A stretch of DNA of 64,000 nucleotides from Sagittula sp. P11 (GTDB taxonomy: Bacteria > Pseudomonadota > Alphaproteobacteria > Rhodobacterales > Rhodobacteraceae), in assembly GCF_002814095.1 (NCBI RefSeq), contig NZ_CP021913.1, positions 1,984,001-2,048,000 on the forward strand. The letters run 5' to 3'. A model generated the notes under the pieces. The model was not told the origin of the DNA, did not search any database, and was given only the letters and a program-made list of their open reading frames with translations. This document shows positions 17,020 through 26,545 of this stretch, in pieces. A program made the translations under genes and the position numbers. Position 1 is the stretch's first letter, and every line of letters begins with the position of its first letter.

Positions 17020-17043
17020 GTAGGGCGGAGTTTCACTCCGCCC
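17020..17043. repeat. REP-like palindrome, copy 2
   Basis: gtagggcggagtttcactcc followed by gccc. This is the reverse complement of the copy at 1721-1744, with one stem pair changed from T-A to C-G so that the 8-bp stem is kept. It lies between the thioesterase and the MFS gene. Confidence 0.7.
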
Positions 17044-17107
17044 CCGCTCGGCCCTTGCCACGCCCCCCCGGCCCGGGTTCTATCGCGCCGAAACGGGGAG
17101 ACGGGCG

Positions 17108-18475
17108 ATGCAGGACACCATCGGCAGGAAACGCATCTGGGGCTGGATGTTCTTCGACTGGGCGCAGCAGCCCTACGCGACGCTCGGCCTGACCTTCGTC
17201 TTCGCGCCCTATTTCGCGGCGGTGGCCGCGGGCTGGTACATGGCGCAGGGTCTTGAGGATCAGGCCGCCCGCGCCTCCGCGCAGGGGCTCTGGTCCTCCG
17301 CCCAGACCGTGGCAGGGCTGGTCATCGCCATCTCCGCCCCGTTCCTCGGCGCCTGGGCCGACACCTCCGGGCGCAAGATGCCGTGGATCTACGGCTTCAC
17401 CACGCTGGCCGTGGTCATGGCCTCGATGCTCTGGATCCTCATGCCGGACGGCGGCGGGCTGATCTTCGCGCTGGCCGCCTTCTGGATCGGCTTCGTCGCT
17501 TCCGAATCCGCCTTCAACCTGAACAACGCGCTCCTGCCCTCTCTCGGCACGCCGCAGCAGATCGGGCGGATCTCCGGCACGGCCACCGCCTTCGGCTACT
17601 GGGGCGGCGTCGCCTCGCTGTTCATCGTCCTGCTGTTCTTCGCCGAGAACGACAGCGGCAAGACCCTGATCGGGCTCGCCCCCGCCTTCGGCCTCGACCC
17701 GGAGTGGCGCGAGGGCACACGCTTCACCGGCCCGTTCATCGCGCTCTGGTTCGGGCTCTTCATGATCCCCTACTTCATCTGGAACCGCGAACCGCGCGTG
17801 CCGAAAAACCCCGACGCCACCGTGGGGCGGATGCTGAAGGACCTGAAGGCCAGCATCGTCAACATCTCGCGCCGCCGCTCCTGCGCCAGTTTCCTCGTCA
17901 GTTCGATGTTCTACCGCGACGCGCTGACCGCGCTCTACAGTTACGGCGGCATCTACGCGACGCTCGTGCTCGACTGGTCGATCATCCAGATCGGCGTCTT
18001 CGGCATCATCGCCGCCATCGCCGCCGCGGTCATCAGCTGGCTGGGCGGCATCGCCGACGAACGGGTGGGTCCAAAGCCGGTGATCCGCTGGTGCATCTGG
18101 TCGCTGATCGTCGTCTGCACGGTCATCGTCGGCATGTCGCGCGAACACCTGTTCATAATCCCGCTGCCGCCGGGCAGCGCCGTGCCCGATGTCGTCTTCT
18201 TCATCTGCGGCGCGATAATCGGCGGCGCGGGCGGTGCGCTATATTCCGCCTCCCGGTCACTCATGGTGCGGCATTCCGATCCGGCCCGCCCGGCCGAGGC
18301 CTTCGGCCTGTTCGCGCTGACCGGCAAGGCCACGGCCTTCCTCGCCCCCGCGCTGATCACCGTCTTCACGCTCTGGACGCAGTCCAATCAACTCGGGTTC
18401 CTGCCGGTGATCTTCCTCTTTCTTCTGGGGCTGGCTCTGTTAGTCTGGGTGAAACCGGAAGGCGACGTACCCTGA
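17108..18475 (+). CDS. MFS transporter, UMF1 / Atg22-like family
   Basis: 455 residues with about 11-12 hydrophobic segments. The N-terminus IWGWMFFDWAQQPYATLGLTFVFAPYF is the signature of the UMF1 (Atg22-like) branch of the major facilitator superfamily, whose bacterial substrates are unknown. The motif GAWADTSGRKMPW in the first cytoplasmic loop corresponds to the MFS loop-2-3 motif, and a related GGIADERVGPKPVI lies in the second half. ATG 17108 follows GGGGAGACGGGCG. The next gene begins 28 bp downstream on the same strand and may be cotranscribed. Confidence 0.88.
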   Translation: MQDTIGRKRIWGWMFFDWAQQPYATLGLTFVFAPYFAAVAAGWYMAQGLEDQAARASAQGLWSSAQTVAGLVIAISAPFLGAWADTSGRKMPWIYGFTTLAVVMASMLWILMPDGGGLIFALAAFWIGFVASESAFNLNNALLPSLGTPQQIGRISGTATAFGYWGGVASLFIVLLFFAENDSGKTLIGLAPAFGLDPEWREGTRFTGPFIALWFGLFMIPYFIWNREPRVPKNPDATVGRMLKDLKASIVNISRRRSCASFLVSSMFYRDALTALYSYGGIYATLVLDWSIIQIGVFGIIAAIAAAVISWLGGIADERVGPKPVIRWCIWSLIVVCTVIVGMSREHLFIIPLPPGSAVPDVVFFICGAIIGGAGGALYSASRSLMVRHSDPARPAEAFGLFALTGKATAFLAPALITVFTLWTQSNQLGFLPVIFLFLLGLALLVWVKPEGDVP

Positions 18476-18503
18476 AAACAGCCCCGGAGGGAGTAGCAGT
18501 GAA

Positions 18504-19421
18504 ATGATCCGCAAGACCCTTATGCTCGGTCTGCTGGCGCTGGCCGCCTGCGGCAACCCGACACCCCGCGACATCTCGGGCGAGCCCTTGCCGCAGGTCG
18601 CGGTCGATCCCGTCCTGTCCTCGAAGCAGGCCAAGCAGCTTTTCGGCGCCAAGCGCGACGCCTCCGGGCAGTCCTCCGCGCCCTACGGCTCCTATTCGAA
18701 GGGTTGTCTCGCCGGCGGCGCGCAGCTGCCCGAGACCGGCCCGACCTGGCAGGCGATGCGCCTCAGCCGCAACCGCAACTGGGGCCACCCCGAGCTGGTC
18801 GACTACATCCAGGACCTGTCGAAGAAAGCCGCGCAGCAGCCCGGGTGGAAGGGCATCTACGTCGGCGACATGAGCCAGCCGCGCGGCGGGCCGATGCTGA
18901 CCGGCCACGCCAGCCACCAGATCGGCCTCGACGCCGACATCTGGATGCTGCCCGCCGACGACCTGAACCTCTCCGAACGCGCGCGCGAAAACATCTCGTC
19001 GATCTCGCTGCGCCGCTCCTCGGGCGCCTACACCAACAACAACTGGACCAAGGCGCACCACGAGATCATCAAGGCCGCCGCCTCCGATCCCCGCGTGGCG
19101 CGGATCTTCGTCTTCCCGGGCGCCAAGGTGAAGATGTGCAACGACGAAAAGGGCGACCGCGCGTGGCTGCGCAAGGTCCGTCCGTGGTGGGGCCATCACT
19201 ACCACTTCCACGTCCGGCTGAGCTGCCCGAAGGGTGCCGTGGGCTGCGTCGACCAGGCCGCCCCGCCGCCGGGCGACGGCTGCGCCGACGCGCAGCAGTG
19301 GGTGAACAACATCCTCAACCCGCCGCCGCCGGACCCGAACGCGAAACCCGCACCGCCGAAGCGTGAACTGACGCTGGGCGACCTGCCCAACGCCTGCGCC
19401 GCCGTGCTCGCCTCCAACTGA
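18504..19421 (+). CDS. mepA: Penicillin-insensitive murein endopeptidase (MepA)
   Basis: 305-residue LAS-type zinc peptidase that cleaves D-Ala-meso-DAP crosslinks in peptidoglycan. The N-terminus has a lipobox LAAC with Cys16, so it is probably an outer-membrane or periplasmic lipoprotein, unlike soluble E. coli MepA. Zinc ligands are recognisable as His138 and Asp145 in GHASHQIGLDADIW and the distal His in WWGHHYHFHVR. Several conserved cysteines (Cys68 and those in KMCNDE, LSCP, GCVD, GDGC) agree with the family disulfides. The C-terminal tail is proline-rich. The next gene starts 10 bp later. Confidence 0.94.
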   Translation: MIRKTLMLGLLALAACGNPTPRDISGEPLPQVAVDPVLSSKQAKQLFGAKRDASGQSSAPYGSYSKGCLAGGAQLPETGPTWQAMRLSRNRNWGHPELVDYIQDLSKKAAQQPGWKGIYVGDMSQPRGGPMLTGHASHQIGLDADIWMLPADDLNLSERARENISSISLRRSSGAYTNNNWTKAHHEIIKAAASDPRVARIFVFPGAKVKMCNDEKGDRAWLRKVRPWWGHHYHFHVRLSCPKGAVGCVDQAAPPPGDGCADAQQWVNNILNPPPPDPNAKPAPPKRELTLGDLPNACAAVLASN

Positions 19422-19431
19422 CAGGCCCGCC

Positions 19432-20334
19432 ATGCGCATGACATTCCTGCGCGGCGCGACCGCGGTGGCGGGCCTTGCGCTCGCCATCGGCTGGGCCATG
19501 GCGGCAACGCCCACCGCCCACGCGAAATACACGGGCAGCCTGCTCTGGCATGAGCGAGAGCATCACCAGGGCGGCTTCTCCGGCCTCGAGGTGTCGGATG
19601 ACGGCACCGCGTTCACCACGATCACCGACCGCGGCATGATCCTGCGCGGCACCTTCCGCCGCGCGGACGACGGCCGGCTGGTGGCGGCCACCGTCACCTC
19701 CGCCGATCCCCTGCGCGACCTAGAAGGACAGCCCGTGGTCGACGCCATGGCCGATTCCGAGGGGCTCGCCCTTGGACCGGACGGCACCGCCTACGTCTCG
19801 TTCGAGGCGCACCACCGCGTCTGGGCCTTCCCGCCCGAGGGTCCGACACAGCCCCTCTCGGACCGCAGGACCTTCCCCAAGATGCAGGCCAATTCCAGCC
19901 TCGAAACGCTGGCAATCGACGACAGCGGGCGGCTTTATACCCTGCCCGAACGCTCCGGCAAGCTCACCCGGCCCTTCCCCGTCTTCCGCTACGATCCGCG
20001 CACCGGGGACTGGAGCCAGCCGTTCACCATCCTGCGCCGCGGCAACTTCCTGCCCGTGGGCGCCGACTTCGGCCCCGACGGCGCGCTCTACCTGCTCGAA
20101 CGCGAATTCAGCGGCATCGCCTTCCGGTCCCGCGTGCGGCGTCTGACACTGCAGGGTGACCACGTGACCCACGACGAAACCCTGCTGGCCACGCATTCGC
20201 TGGTCCACGGCAACCTCGAAGGTCTCTCCGTCTGGCGCGACACCACCGGCACGATCCGGCTGACGATGGTCTCCGACAACAACTTCAACGGCTTTCAGCG
20301 CACCGAGTTCGTGGAGTACCGGGTCACCCACTGA
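19432..20334 (+). CDS. Secreted esterase-like / phytase-like beta-propeller protein (PF13449)
   Basis: 300 residues with an N-terminal signal peptide (about 1-31, cleavage near AHA-KY). The GGFSGLEVSDDGTAFTTITDRG opening, the DSEGLALGPDGTAYVSFE strand repeat and the final NLEGLSVWRD...LTMVSDNNFNGFQRTEF match the esterase-like activity of phytase family, a calcium-dependent propeller. The true substrate is not known for such bacterial members. It is 10 bp behind mepA and probably shares its message. An internal ATG at 19438 is an alternative start. Confidence 0.85.
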   Translation: MRMTFLRGATAVAGLALAIGWAMAATPTAHAKYTGSLLWHEREHHQGGFSGLEVSDDGTAFTTITDRGMILRGTFRRADDGRLVAATVTSADPLRDLEGQPVVDAMADSEGLALGPDGTAYVSFEAHHRVWAFPPEGPTQPLSDRRTFPKMQANSSLETLAIDDSGRLYTLPERSGKLTRPFPVFRYDPRTGDWSQPFTILRRGNFLPVGADFGPDGALYLLEREFSGIAFRSRVRRLTLQGDHVTHDETLLATHSLVHGNLEGLSVWRDTTGTIRLTMVSDNNFNGFQRTEFVEYRVTH

Positions 20335-20348
20335 CCCCGGCTTTTCCC

Positions 20349-20377
20349 TTGCCAGACTCGCCGCGCGGGCCTATACG
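20349..20377 (+). promoter_or_regulatory. Predicted sigma-70 promoter of the queuosine-precursor transporter
   Basis: TTGCCA (20349-20354), a 17-bp spacer and TATACG (20372-20377). Transcription would begin near 20384, so the leader would be only about 55 nt long and would consist almost entirely of the hairpin at 20381-20399 and the pseudoknot described next. Confidence 0.55.
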
Positions 20378-20400
20378 CCCCCGGTCCGGCCCTGACCGGA

Positions 20401-20430
20401 ACAAGTCCCCGCAACCTTGTCAAAAACGGG
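20401..20430 (+). ncRNA. Candidate preQ1 class-I riboswitch
   Basis: The sequence folds as an H-type pseudoknot. P1 is acaag (20401-20405) with cttgt (20416-20420). P2 is cccg (20408-20411) with cggg (20427-20430). The A-rich loop caaaaa (20421-20426) lies between them. The positions that contact preQ1 in the T. tengcongensis class-I structure have equivalents: U after the first P1 strand (20406), C just before the second P1 strand (20415, in CAAC) and A just before the P2 3' strand (20426). The P2 strand GGG is the only Shine-Dalgarno-like sequence, 7 nt before ATG 20438, so ligand binding would block translation of a queuosine-precursor transporter. Loop 3 is short. Confidence 0.68.
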
Positions 20431-20437
20431 TATCACA

Positions 20438-21070
20438 ATGAACCGCGCCTACCTTCCCGGCATCCTTGCCATGGCCGCCATCGTGCTGGCCTCCAACATC
20501 CTCGTCCAGTTCCTGTTCGGCCAGTGGCTGACATGGGGGGCCTTCACCTACCCGCTGGCCTTCCTCGTCACCGACCTGATGAACCGCATCTACGGCGCTG
20601 GACCCGCCCGCAAGGTGGTCTTCGCGGGCTTCGTCGTGGGCGTGATCTGCTCGCTGATCGGCACGCAGATCATGCTGCAGGGCGACGGCTACACCTACCC
20701 GGCGGTGACGCTGCGGATCGCCATCGCCTCCGGCCTCGCCTTCCTGACGGCTCAGCTCATGGACGTGGCGATCTTCGACCGCCTGCGCGAAGGCCGCTGG
20801 TGGCGCGCGCCGCTGGCGTCGACGCTGGTGGGCTCCTCGCTCGACACCGCGATCTTCTTCACCGTCGCCTTCTCCGGCGCGCTCACCTTCATCGAGCCGG
20901 GCAACGACGTGTCCTGGGCGAACGAGACGCTGCCCCTCTTGGGTGCCGGTCCGGTGGTGCCGCTCTGGGTGTCGCTCGGCGTGGCCGACTGGCTGGTGAA
21001 ACTGACCCTCGCGCTGATCGCGCTGATCCCCTTCCGGATGATCGTCACCCGGGTCACGCAGCCCGCCTGA
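20438..21070 (+). CDS. yhhQ: Queuosine precursor transporter (YhhQ / VUT family)
   Basis: 210 residues with about six membrane helices. The family motifs LASNILVQFLFG, GAFTYPLAFLVTDLMNRIYG and the VGSSLDTAIFFTVAF segment identify the COG1738/VUT family, which imports queuosine precursors (preQ0, preQ1) for tRNA modification. ATG 20438 is chosen because it falls right behind the pseudoknot; a TTG at 20417 lies inside it and would be a poor start. No que biosynthesis genes are nearby. The riboswitch candidate predicts repression when preQ1 is plentiful. Confidence 0.92.
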   Translation: MNRAYLPGILAMAAIVLASNILVQFLFGQWLTWGAFTYPLAFLVTDLMNRIYGAGPARKVVFAGFVVGVICSLIGTQIMLQGDGYTYPAVTLRIAIASGLAFLTAQLMDVAIFDRLREGRWWRAPLASTLVGSSLDTAIFFTVAFSGALTFIEPGNDVSWANETLPLLGAGPVVPLWVSLGVADWLVKLTLALIALIPFRMIVTRVTQPA

Positions 21071-21087
21071 CGCACCCCCGAAGACCC

Positions 21088-21096
21088 TGTGGATAA
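21088..21096 (-). promoter_or_regulatory. Perfect DnaA-box sequence
   Basis: tgtggataa on the plus strand is TTATCCACA on the minus strand, the DnaA consensus 9-mer without mismatch. It stands alone 18 bp after the transporter stop codon, with no further boxes and no AT-rich unwinding region beside it, so it is not an origin. It might be a regulatory or titration site, or chance. Confidence 0.4.
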
Positions 21097-21101
21097 AGGG
21101 G

Positions 21102-21124
21102 CCGTGCTGCTTGATGCAGCACGG
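21102..21124. terminator. Strong hairpin between yhhQ and the small-ORF unit
   Basis: ccgtgctgc-ttgat-gcagcacgg, a perfect 9-bp stem with a 5-nt loop. No T-run follows on the plus strand (tcaccaaaaa), so it is an atypical terminator for yhhQ. It may instead be the 5' structure of the downstream unit. Confidence 0.4.
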
Positions 21125-21133
21125 TCACCAAAA

Positions 21134-21265
21134 ATGCACCGCGATTGCAAAAAAGACTTTGTGGTGAGGATATCCCATGCCACCATCATCTTGCGTGAGG
21201 CGGACGAGCAGAGCCTGAACCGCACCACGCCTGAGCAAGCGTTTGAAACAGCTGAAAGGAGGTGA
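21134..21265 (+). CDS. Possible small ORF 1 of the arfB leader unit (43 aa)
   Basis: An ATG-started frame of 43 codons ending EQAFETAERR, its TGA embedded in the strong Shine-Dalgarno of the next small ORF. It has no good Shine-Dalgarno of its own; GTG codons at 21161 and 21164 are alternative starts. I do not recognise a family. The case for it being real is its position: stop codon inside the next ribosome site, in a short unit ending in a terminator. It could equally be non-coding leader sequence. Confidence 0.35.
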   Translation: MHRDCKKDFVVRISHATIILREADEQSLNRTTPEQAFETAERR

Positions 21266-21269
21266 TCCA
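21256..21269 (+). promoter_or_regulatory. Extended anti-16S Shine-Dalgarno
   Basis: AAGGAGGTGATCCA (21256-21269) is complementary to the whole 3' tail of bacterial 16S rRNA (GGAUCACCUCCUU), about 13 consecutive pairs. The usual match is 4-6 bases. It precedes a GTG start by zero to a few bases depending on which part pairs; GGAGG ends 8 nt before GTG 21270. Confidence 0.7.
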
Positions 21270-21326
21270 GTGTCTAGAGAAGCATTGGAGAGAGGTGTCG
21301 GAACAGTTCGAGGAAAGGCAACCTAG
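21270..21326 (+). CDS. Possible leader peptide, small ORF 2 (18 aa)
   Basis: GTG-started 18-codon frame (MSREALERGVGTVRGKAT) directly behind the extended Shine-Dalgarno and about 65 nt upstream of an intrinsic terminator. It is too short for domain analysis. The arrangement suggests a translated leader whose translation influences the downstream terminator, but the peptide could also be an independent small protein. It is not recognised as a named family. Confidence 0.45.
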   Translation: MSREALERGVGTVRGKAT

Positions 21327-21393
21327 GGCAATCCCTGGGGTAACATTTCCCCGAGTTGGCAAAGCCTAACCGGCCCCGCCTCCGTAATTCTCG

Positions 21394-21423
21394 AAGGGTC
21401 GCCTTAACGCAGGCGGCCCTTTT
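21394..21423 (+). terminator. Intrinsic terminator / possible attenuator before arfB
   Basis: aagggtcgcct (21394-21404), loop taacgc, aggcggccctt (21411-21421): an 11-bp stem with one G-U pair, ending in TTTT (21420-21423). It sits 20-30 nt upstream of the arfB start. A competing helix is possible between ccgcct (21376-21381) and the terminator arm aggcgg (21411-21416), which would open the terminator. Confidence 0.65.
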
Positions 21424-21454
21424 AGATTGTGACCTCTGCCCTATGCTTCCTGCC

Positions 21455-21877
21455 ATGCTGCGCATCACCGACCAGATCACCATCGAGGACTGGGAACTGA
21501 CCGAACAGTTCATCCGCTCCTCCGGCCCCGGCGGCCAGAACGTCAACAAGGTCTCGACCGCCGTCGAACTGCGGTTCGAGGCGGACCGCTCCCCCAACCT
21601 GCCCGGCCCGGTGAAGGCGCGCCTGCGCCGTCTTGCCGGCCGCCGCTGGACAAAGGAGGGTGCGGTCGTGCTGCAAGTCGACGAGACCCGCAGTCAGGCC
21701 CGCAACCGCGAGATCGCCCGCGACCGTCTGGCCGAGCTGATCCTCGAAGCCACGCGCAAACCCAAACGCCGCATCCCGACGAAACCCACGCTGGGCAGCA
21801 AGAAACGCCGCCTCGCCGCAAAGAAGCAGCGCGGCGACGTGAAGGCCCTGCGCGGCAGGGTCGATCCCGAGAACTGA
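21455..21877 (+). CDS. arfB: Ribosome rescue peptidyl-tRNA hydrolase ArfB (YaeJ)
   Basis: 140 residues, the normal length of the ArfB/YaeJ family. It frees ribosomes stalled on mRNAs lacking a stop codon by hydrolysing peptidyl-tRNA. The catalytic loop SGPGGQNVNK carries GGQ, and the basic C-terminal tail (KPKRRIPTKPTLGSKKRRLA and onward) that occupies the empty mRNA channel is intact. ATG 21455 (MLRITDQITIED) is the standard family start; ATG 21443 adds four residues. Neither has a good Shine-Dalgarno. The gene begins 32 nt after a terminator hairpin that follows the small leader ORFs, so expression probably depends on read-through or on a promoter inside the leader. Confidence 0.93.
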   Translation: MLRITDQITIEDWELTEQFIRSSGPGGQNVNKVSTAVELRFEADRSPNLPGPVKARLRRLAGRRWTKEGAVVLQVDETRSQARNREIARDRLAELILEATRKPKRRIPTKPTLGSKKRRLAAKKQRGDVKALRGRVDPEN

Positions 21878-21928
21878 CGGCACCGCACCGGCCCGGGGCC
21901 TTTCGCCTTCCGGTAATCGCCCGCTGCA

Positions 21929-21961
21929 CCCCGAGGAGAAGGCCGAAGGCCGCCGACGAGA
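21929..21961 (+). repeat. Dispersed intergenic repeat, second-half copy (copy E)
   Basis: ccccgaggagaaggccgaag (21929-21948) followed by gccgccgacgaga. The same segment occurs at 26017-26046, where it is joined to the ttcagcttggcagaaatacc first half; here the first half is missing. It lies between the convergent ends of arfB and the DUF4175 gene. Confidence 0.6.
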
Positions 21962-22004
21962 CAGGCAGCGCGCGCGTCCGCACGCACCGCCCGGTCACCT
22001 CGGA

Positions 22005-24578
<2,574 letters not shown>

Positions 24579-24615
24579 AACGCGCCTCCAAAGGGTCGGC
24601 TGCGCGCAGGATAGC

Positions 24616-25881
24616 TCACAACCATTCAGGAACAGTATCGCGATTTATCATGTCGTCAAAGCTCGGCCGCGCCCGGATGACAGCGAATTGATCGCCCTTT
24701 GCCATGATTTCGGGCACCAGCGGACGGGTGTTGTATTCGCTCGACATCACCGCGCCATAGGCGCCCGCCGACCGGAACGCCACGAGGTCGCCGGAGGCCA
24801 GCGGCGGCATGGTCCGCCCCTTGGCAAAGGTGTCGCCCGTCTCGCAGACCGGCCCGACCACGTCGTAGGCCACCTGCTCCACCCCGGCCTCCGACTCGAT
24901 CACCGGCACGATGTCGTGATAGGCGTCGTACATGGCGGGCCGGATCAGGTCGTTCATCGCCGCGTCGAGGATCAGGAAATCCCGCCCCTCGCCGTTCTTC
25001 ACGTAGATCACCCGGCTGACGAGGATGCCCGCGTTCCCCGCGATCAGCCGCCCCGGCTCGATCTCCACCTCGACGCCCAGGTGCCCGACCGTGCGCTGCA
25101 CCATCGCGCCGTAATCCGTGGGAAGCGGCGGCGCCTCGTTCGACCGCGCGTAGGGGATGCCCAGTCCGCCGCCAAGATCCAGCCGCTCGATGGTATGCCC
25201 CTCGGCGCGCAGAACTTCCGTCAGCTCCGCGACCTTGCGATAGGCCATCTCGAACGGTTCGAGCTGCGTCAGCTGCGACCCGATGTGCACGTCGATGCCC
25301 ACGACCTTCAGCCCCGGCAGGGCCGCCGCCTCGGCATAGACCTCCTTCGCCCGCGCGATGGGGATGCCGAACTTGTTCTCGCTCTTGCCGGTGGCGATCT
25401 TCGCATGGGTCTTTGCATCGACGTCCGGGTTCACCCGTACCGCGATGGGCGCCACGACGCCCATCGACGAGGCGACCTCGGAAATCACCTGCATCTCCGG
25501 CTCGCTCTCGACGTTGAACTGCCGGATGCCGCCTTCCAGCGCCGCGCGGATCTCGCCGCGCGTCTTGCCCACGCCGGAAAACACGATCCGGTCTCCCGGC
25601 ACGCCGGCGGCCTTGGCCCGCGCGTATTCCCCGCCGGACACCACGTCCATGCCCGCGCCCTCGGCGGCCAGCGCCGTCAGGATCGCCTGGTTCGAGGCGG
25701 CCTTCACGGCGTAGCACACCATGTGCGGTCCCCAGGACAGCGCCTCGTCGAACAGCCGGAAATGCCGCACCAGCGTCGCGTGGGAGTACAGGTAGAACGG
25801 CGTCTCCACCGCCCGCGCGATCTCCGCGACGGGCACGTCCTCGGCAAACAACTCACCGTCGCGATACAGGAAATGATCCAA
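24616..25881 (-). CDS. lysA: Diaminopimelate decarboxylase
   Basis: 421 residues, PLP-dependent fold-type III enzyme converting meso-diaminopimelate to L-lysine. The PLP lysine is in CYAVKAASNQ, the glycine loop in DLGGGLGIPY, the active-site Cys in GPVCETGDT, and the C-terminal YGAVMSSEYNTRP is intact. I start it at TTG 25881 (giving MDHFLYRDG) because GGAGGGCGG lies at correct spacing; the in-frame ATG 25896 overlaps that Shine-Dalgarno and adds only five residues. It is the last of a same-strand series argH, lipoprotein, DUF2834, lysA, then the DUF4175 gene, but is separated from DUF2834 by 200 bp holding a repeat. Confidence 0.94.
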   Translation of the reverse strand: MDHFLYRDGELFAEDVPVAEIARAVETPFYLYSHATLVRHFRLFDEALSWGPHMVCYAVKAASNQAILTALAAEGAGMDVVSGGEYARAKAAGVPGDRIVFSGVGKTRGEIRAALEGGIRQFNVESEPEMQVISEVASSMGVVAPIAVRVNPDVDAKTHAKIATGKSENKFGIPIARAKEVYAEAAALPGLKVVGIDVHIGSQLTQLEPFEMAYRKVAELTEVLRAEGHTIERLDLGGGLGIPYARSNEAPPLPTDYGAMVQRTVGHLGVEVEIEPGRLIAGNAGILVSRVIYVKNGEGRDFLILDAAMNDLIRPAMYDAYHDIVPVIESEAGVEQVAYDVVGPVCETGDTFAKGRTMPPLASGDLVAFRSAGAYGAVMSSEYNTRPLVPEIMAKGDQFAVIRARPSFDDMINRDTVPEWL

Positions 25882-25980
25882 GGCGCCGCCCTCCATGCAA
25901 ACGGGGCCGCTTTAGCGCAGCCCGCGGGCAGGAACCAGCCCCCACATGCCGCCAAGGCAAGGACCGGTCCCGGCGCCCCC

Positions 25981-26046
25981 CTTCAGCTTGGCAGAAATAC
26001 CTCCGCCGGAGGCAACCCGAGGAGAAGGCCGCAGGCCGCCGACGAG
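25981..26046 (+). repeat. Dispersed intergenic repeat, copy B (both halves)
   Basis: cttcagcttggcagaaatac (25981-26000), ctccgccgga, then cccgaggagaaggccgcagg (26017-26036) and ccgccgacga. This is the only copy in the window with both shared blocks joined. A GC-rich cgggcgcgcgcgccagcgcg stretch follows. Confidence 0.6.
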
Positions 26047-26081
26047 ATATCGGGCGCGCGCGCCAGCGCGCCCCTCATGCC

Positions 26082-26393
26082 TCAGGCCACGGGCCGCGAC
26101 CGGAACCACAGGTACAGCGGAAAACCGCAGCTCACCCCGATCAGGAAGGTCGCCGGGATCGCCAGCAGCGCCTCCCAGTTGCGCCGCACGGACACCTCCG
26201 CCAGCACCCAGACGGTCAGCACCACCGCCGCGATCGTCAGGTCCCAGGTCAGGCCGCGCGTCGAATCGTTCACGTACCAGGCGTCGATCATCGCGCCCAG
26301 GTCCCAGCCGTTGGCGGCAAGGAAACTGACGAACCAGTACATCGGATGCACCGCGCCCCAGACCGCCAGCACCAGCCAGAGCACGCGCAGCAT
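26082..26393 (-). CDS. DUF2834 family small membrane protein
   Basis: 103 residues with three predicted helices (about 3-27, 49-68 and 75-95). The pattern AVHPMYWFVSFLAANGWDLGAMIDAWYVN and a later WDLTIAAVVLTVWVLAE agree with DUF2834, a family of small bacterial membrane proteins without assigned role. Its ATG overlaps the stop of the lipoprotein gene as TGATG, so it belongs to the argH transcript. Confidence 0.75.
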   Translation of the reverse strand: MLRVLWLVLAVWGAVHPMYWFVSFLAANGWDLGAMIDAWYVNDSTRGLTWDLTIAAVVLTVWVLAEVSVRRNWEALLAIPATFLIGVSCGFPLYLWFRSRPVA

Positions 26394-26545
26394 CAGCCCG
26401 TGATCCCCATCTCGACCTTGCCGTTGACCTTGAAACTCAGCCCCGGCCCCGCAGGTTCATCCTTCTCCGGCGGGATCGGATCGCCGTCGGCGCCGCAGCC
26501 CGCAAGCGCCACCAGCGCCACCACCAGCATCACGCGAAACTTCAT
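26393..26545 (-). CDS. Small lipoprotein encoded after argH
   Basis: 50 residues: signal peptide with lipobox LAGC (Cys17) and a short mature part of 34 residues (begins [15 protein letters not shown]). Its ATG overlaps the argH stop as ATGA and its TGA overlaps the DUF2834 start, so its reality is supported by overlaps on both sides. Tiny lipoproteins directly after argH or lysA are common in proteobacteria (LptM/YifL-like), where LptM assists LptD assembly. This one is similar in size and place but the motif match is not strong enough to name it. Confidence 0.8.
   Translation of the reverse strand: MKFRVMLVVALVALAGCGADGDPIPPEKDEPAGPGLSFKVNGKVEMGITG

Noticed and set aside
25882-25896. ATG start for lysA
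   Set aside because: It overlaps the Shine-Dalgarno GGAGGG that serves the TTG at 25881, and family members begin at MDHFLYRDG.
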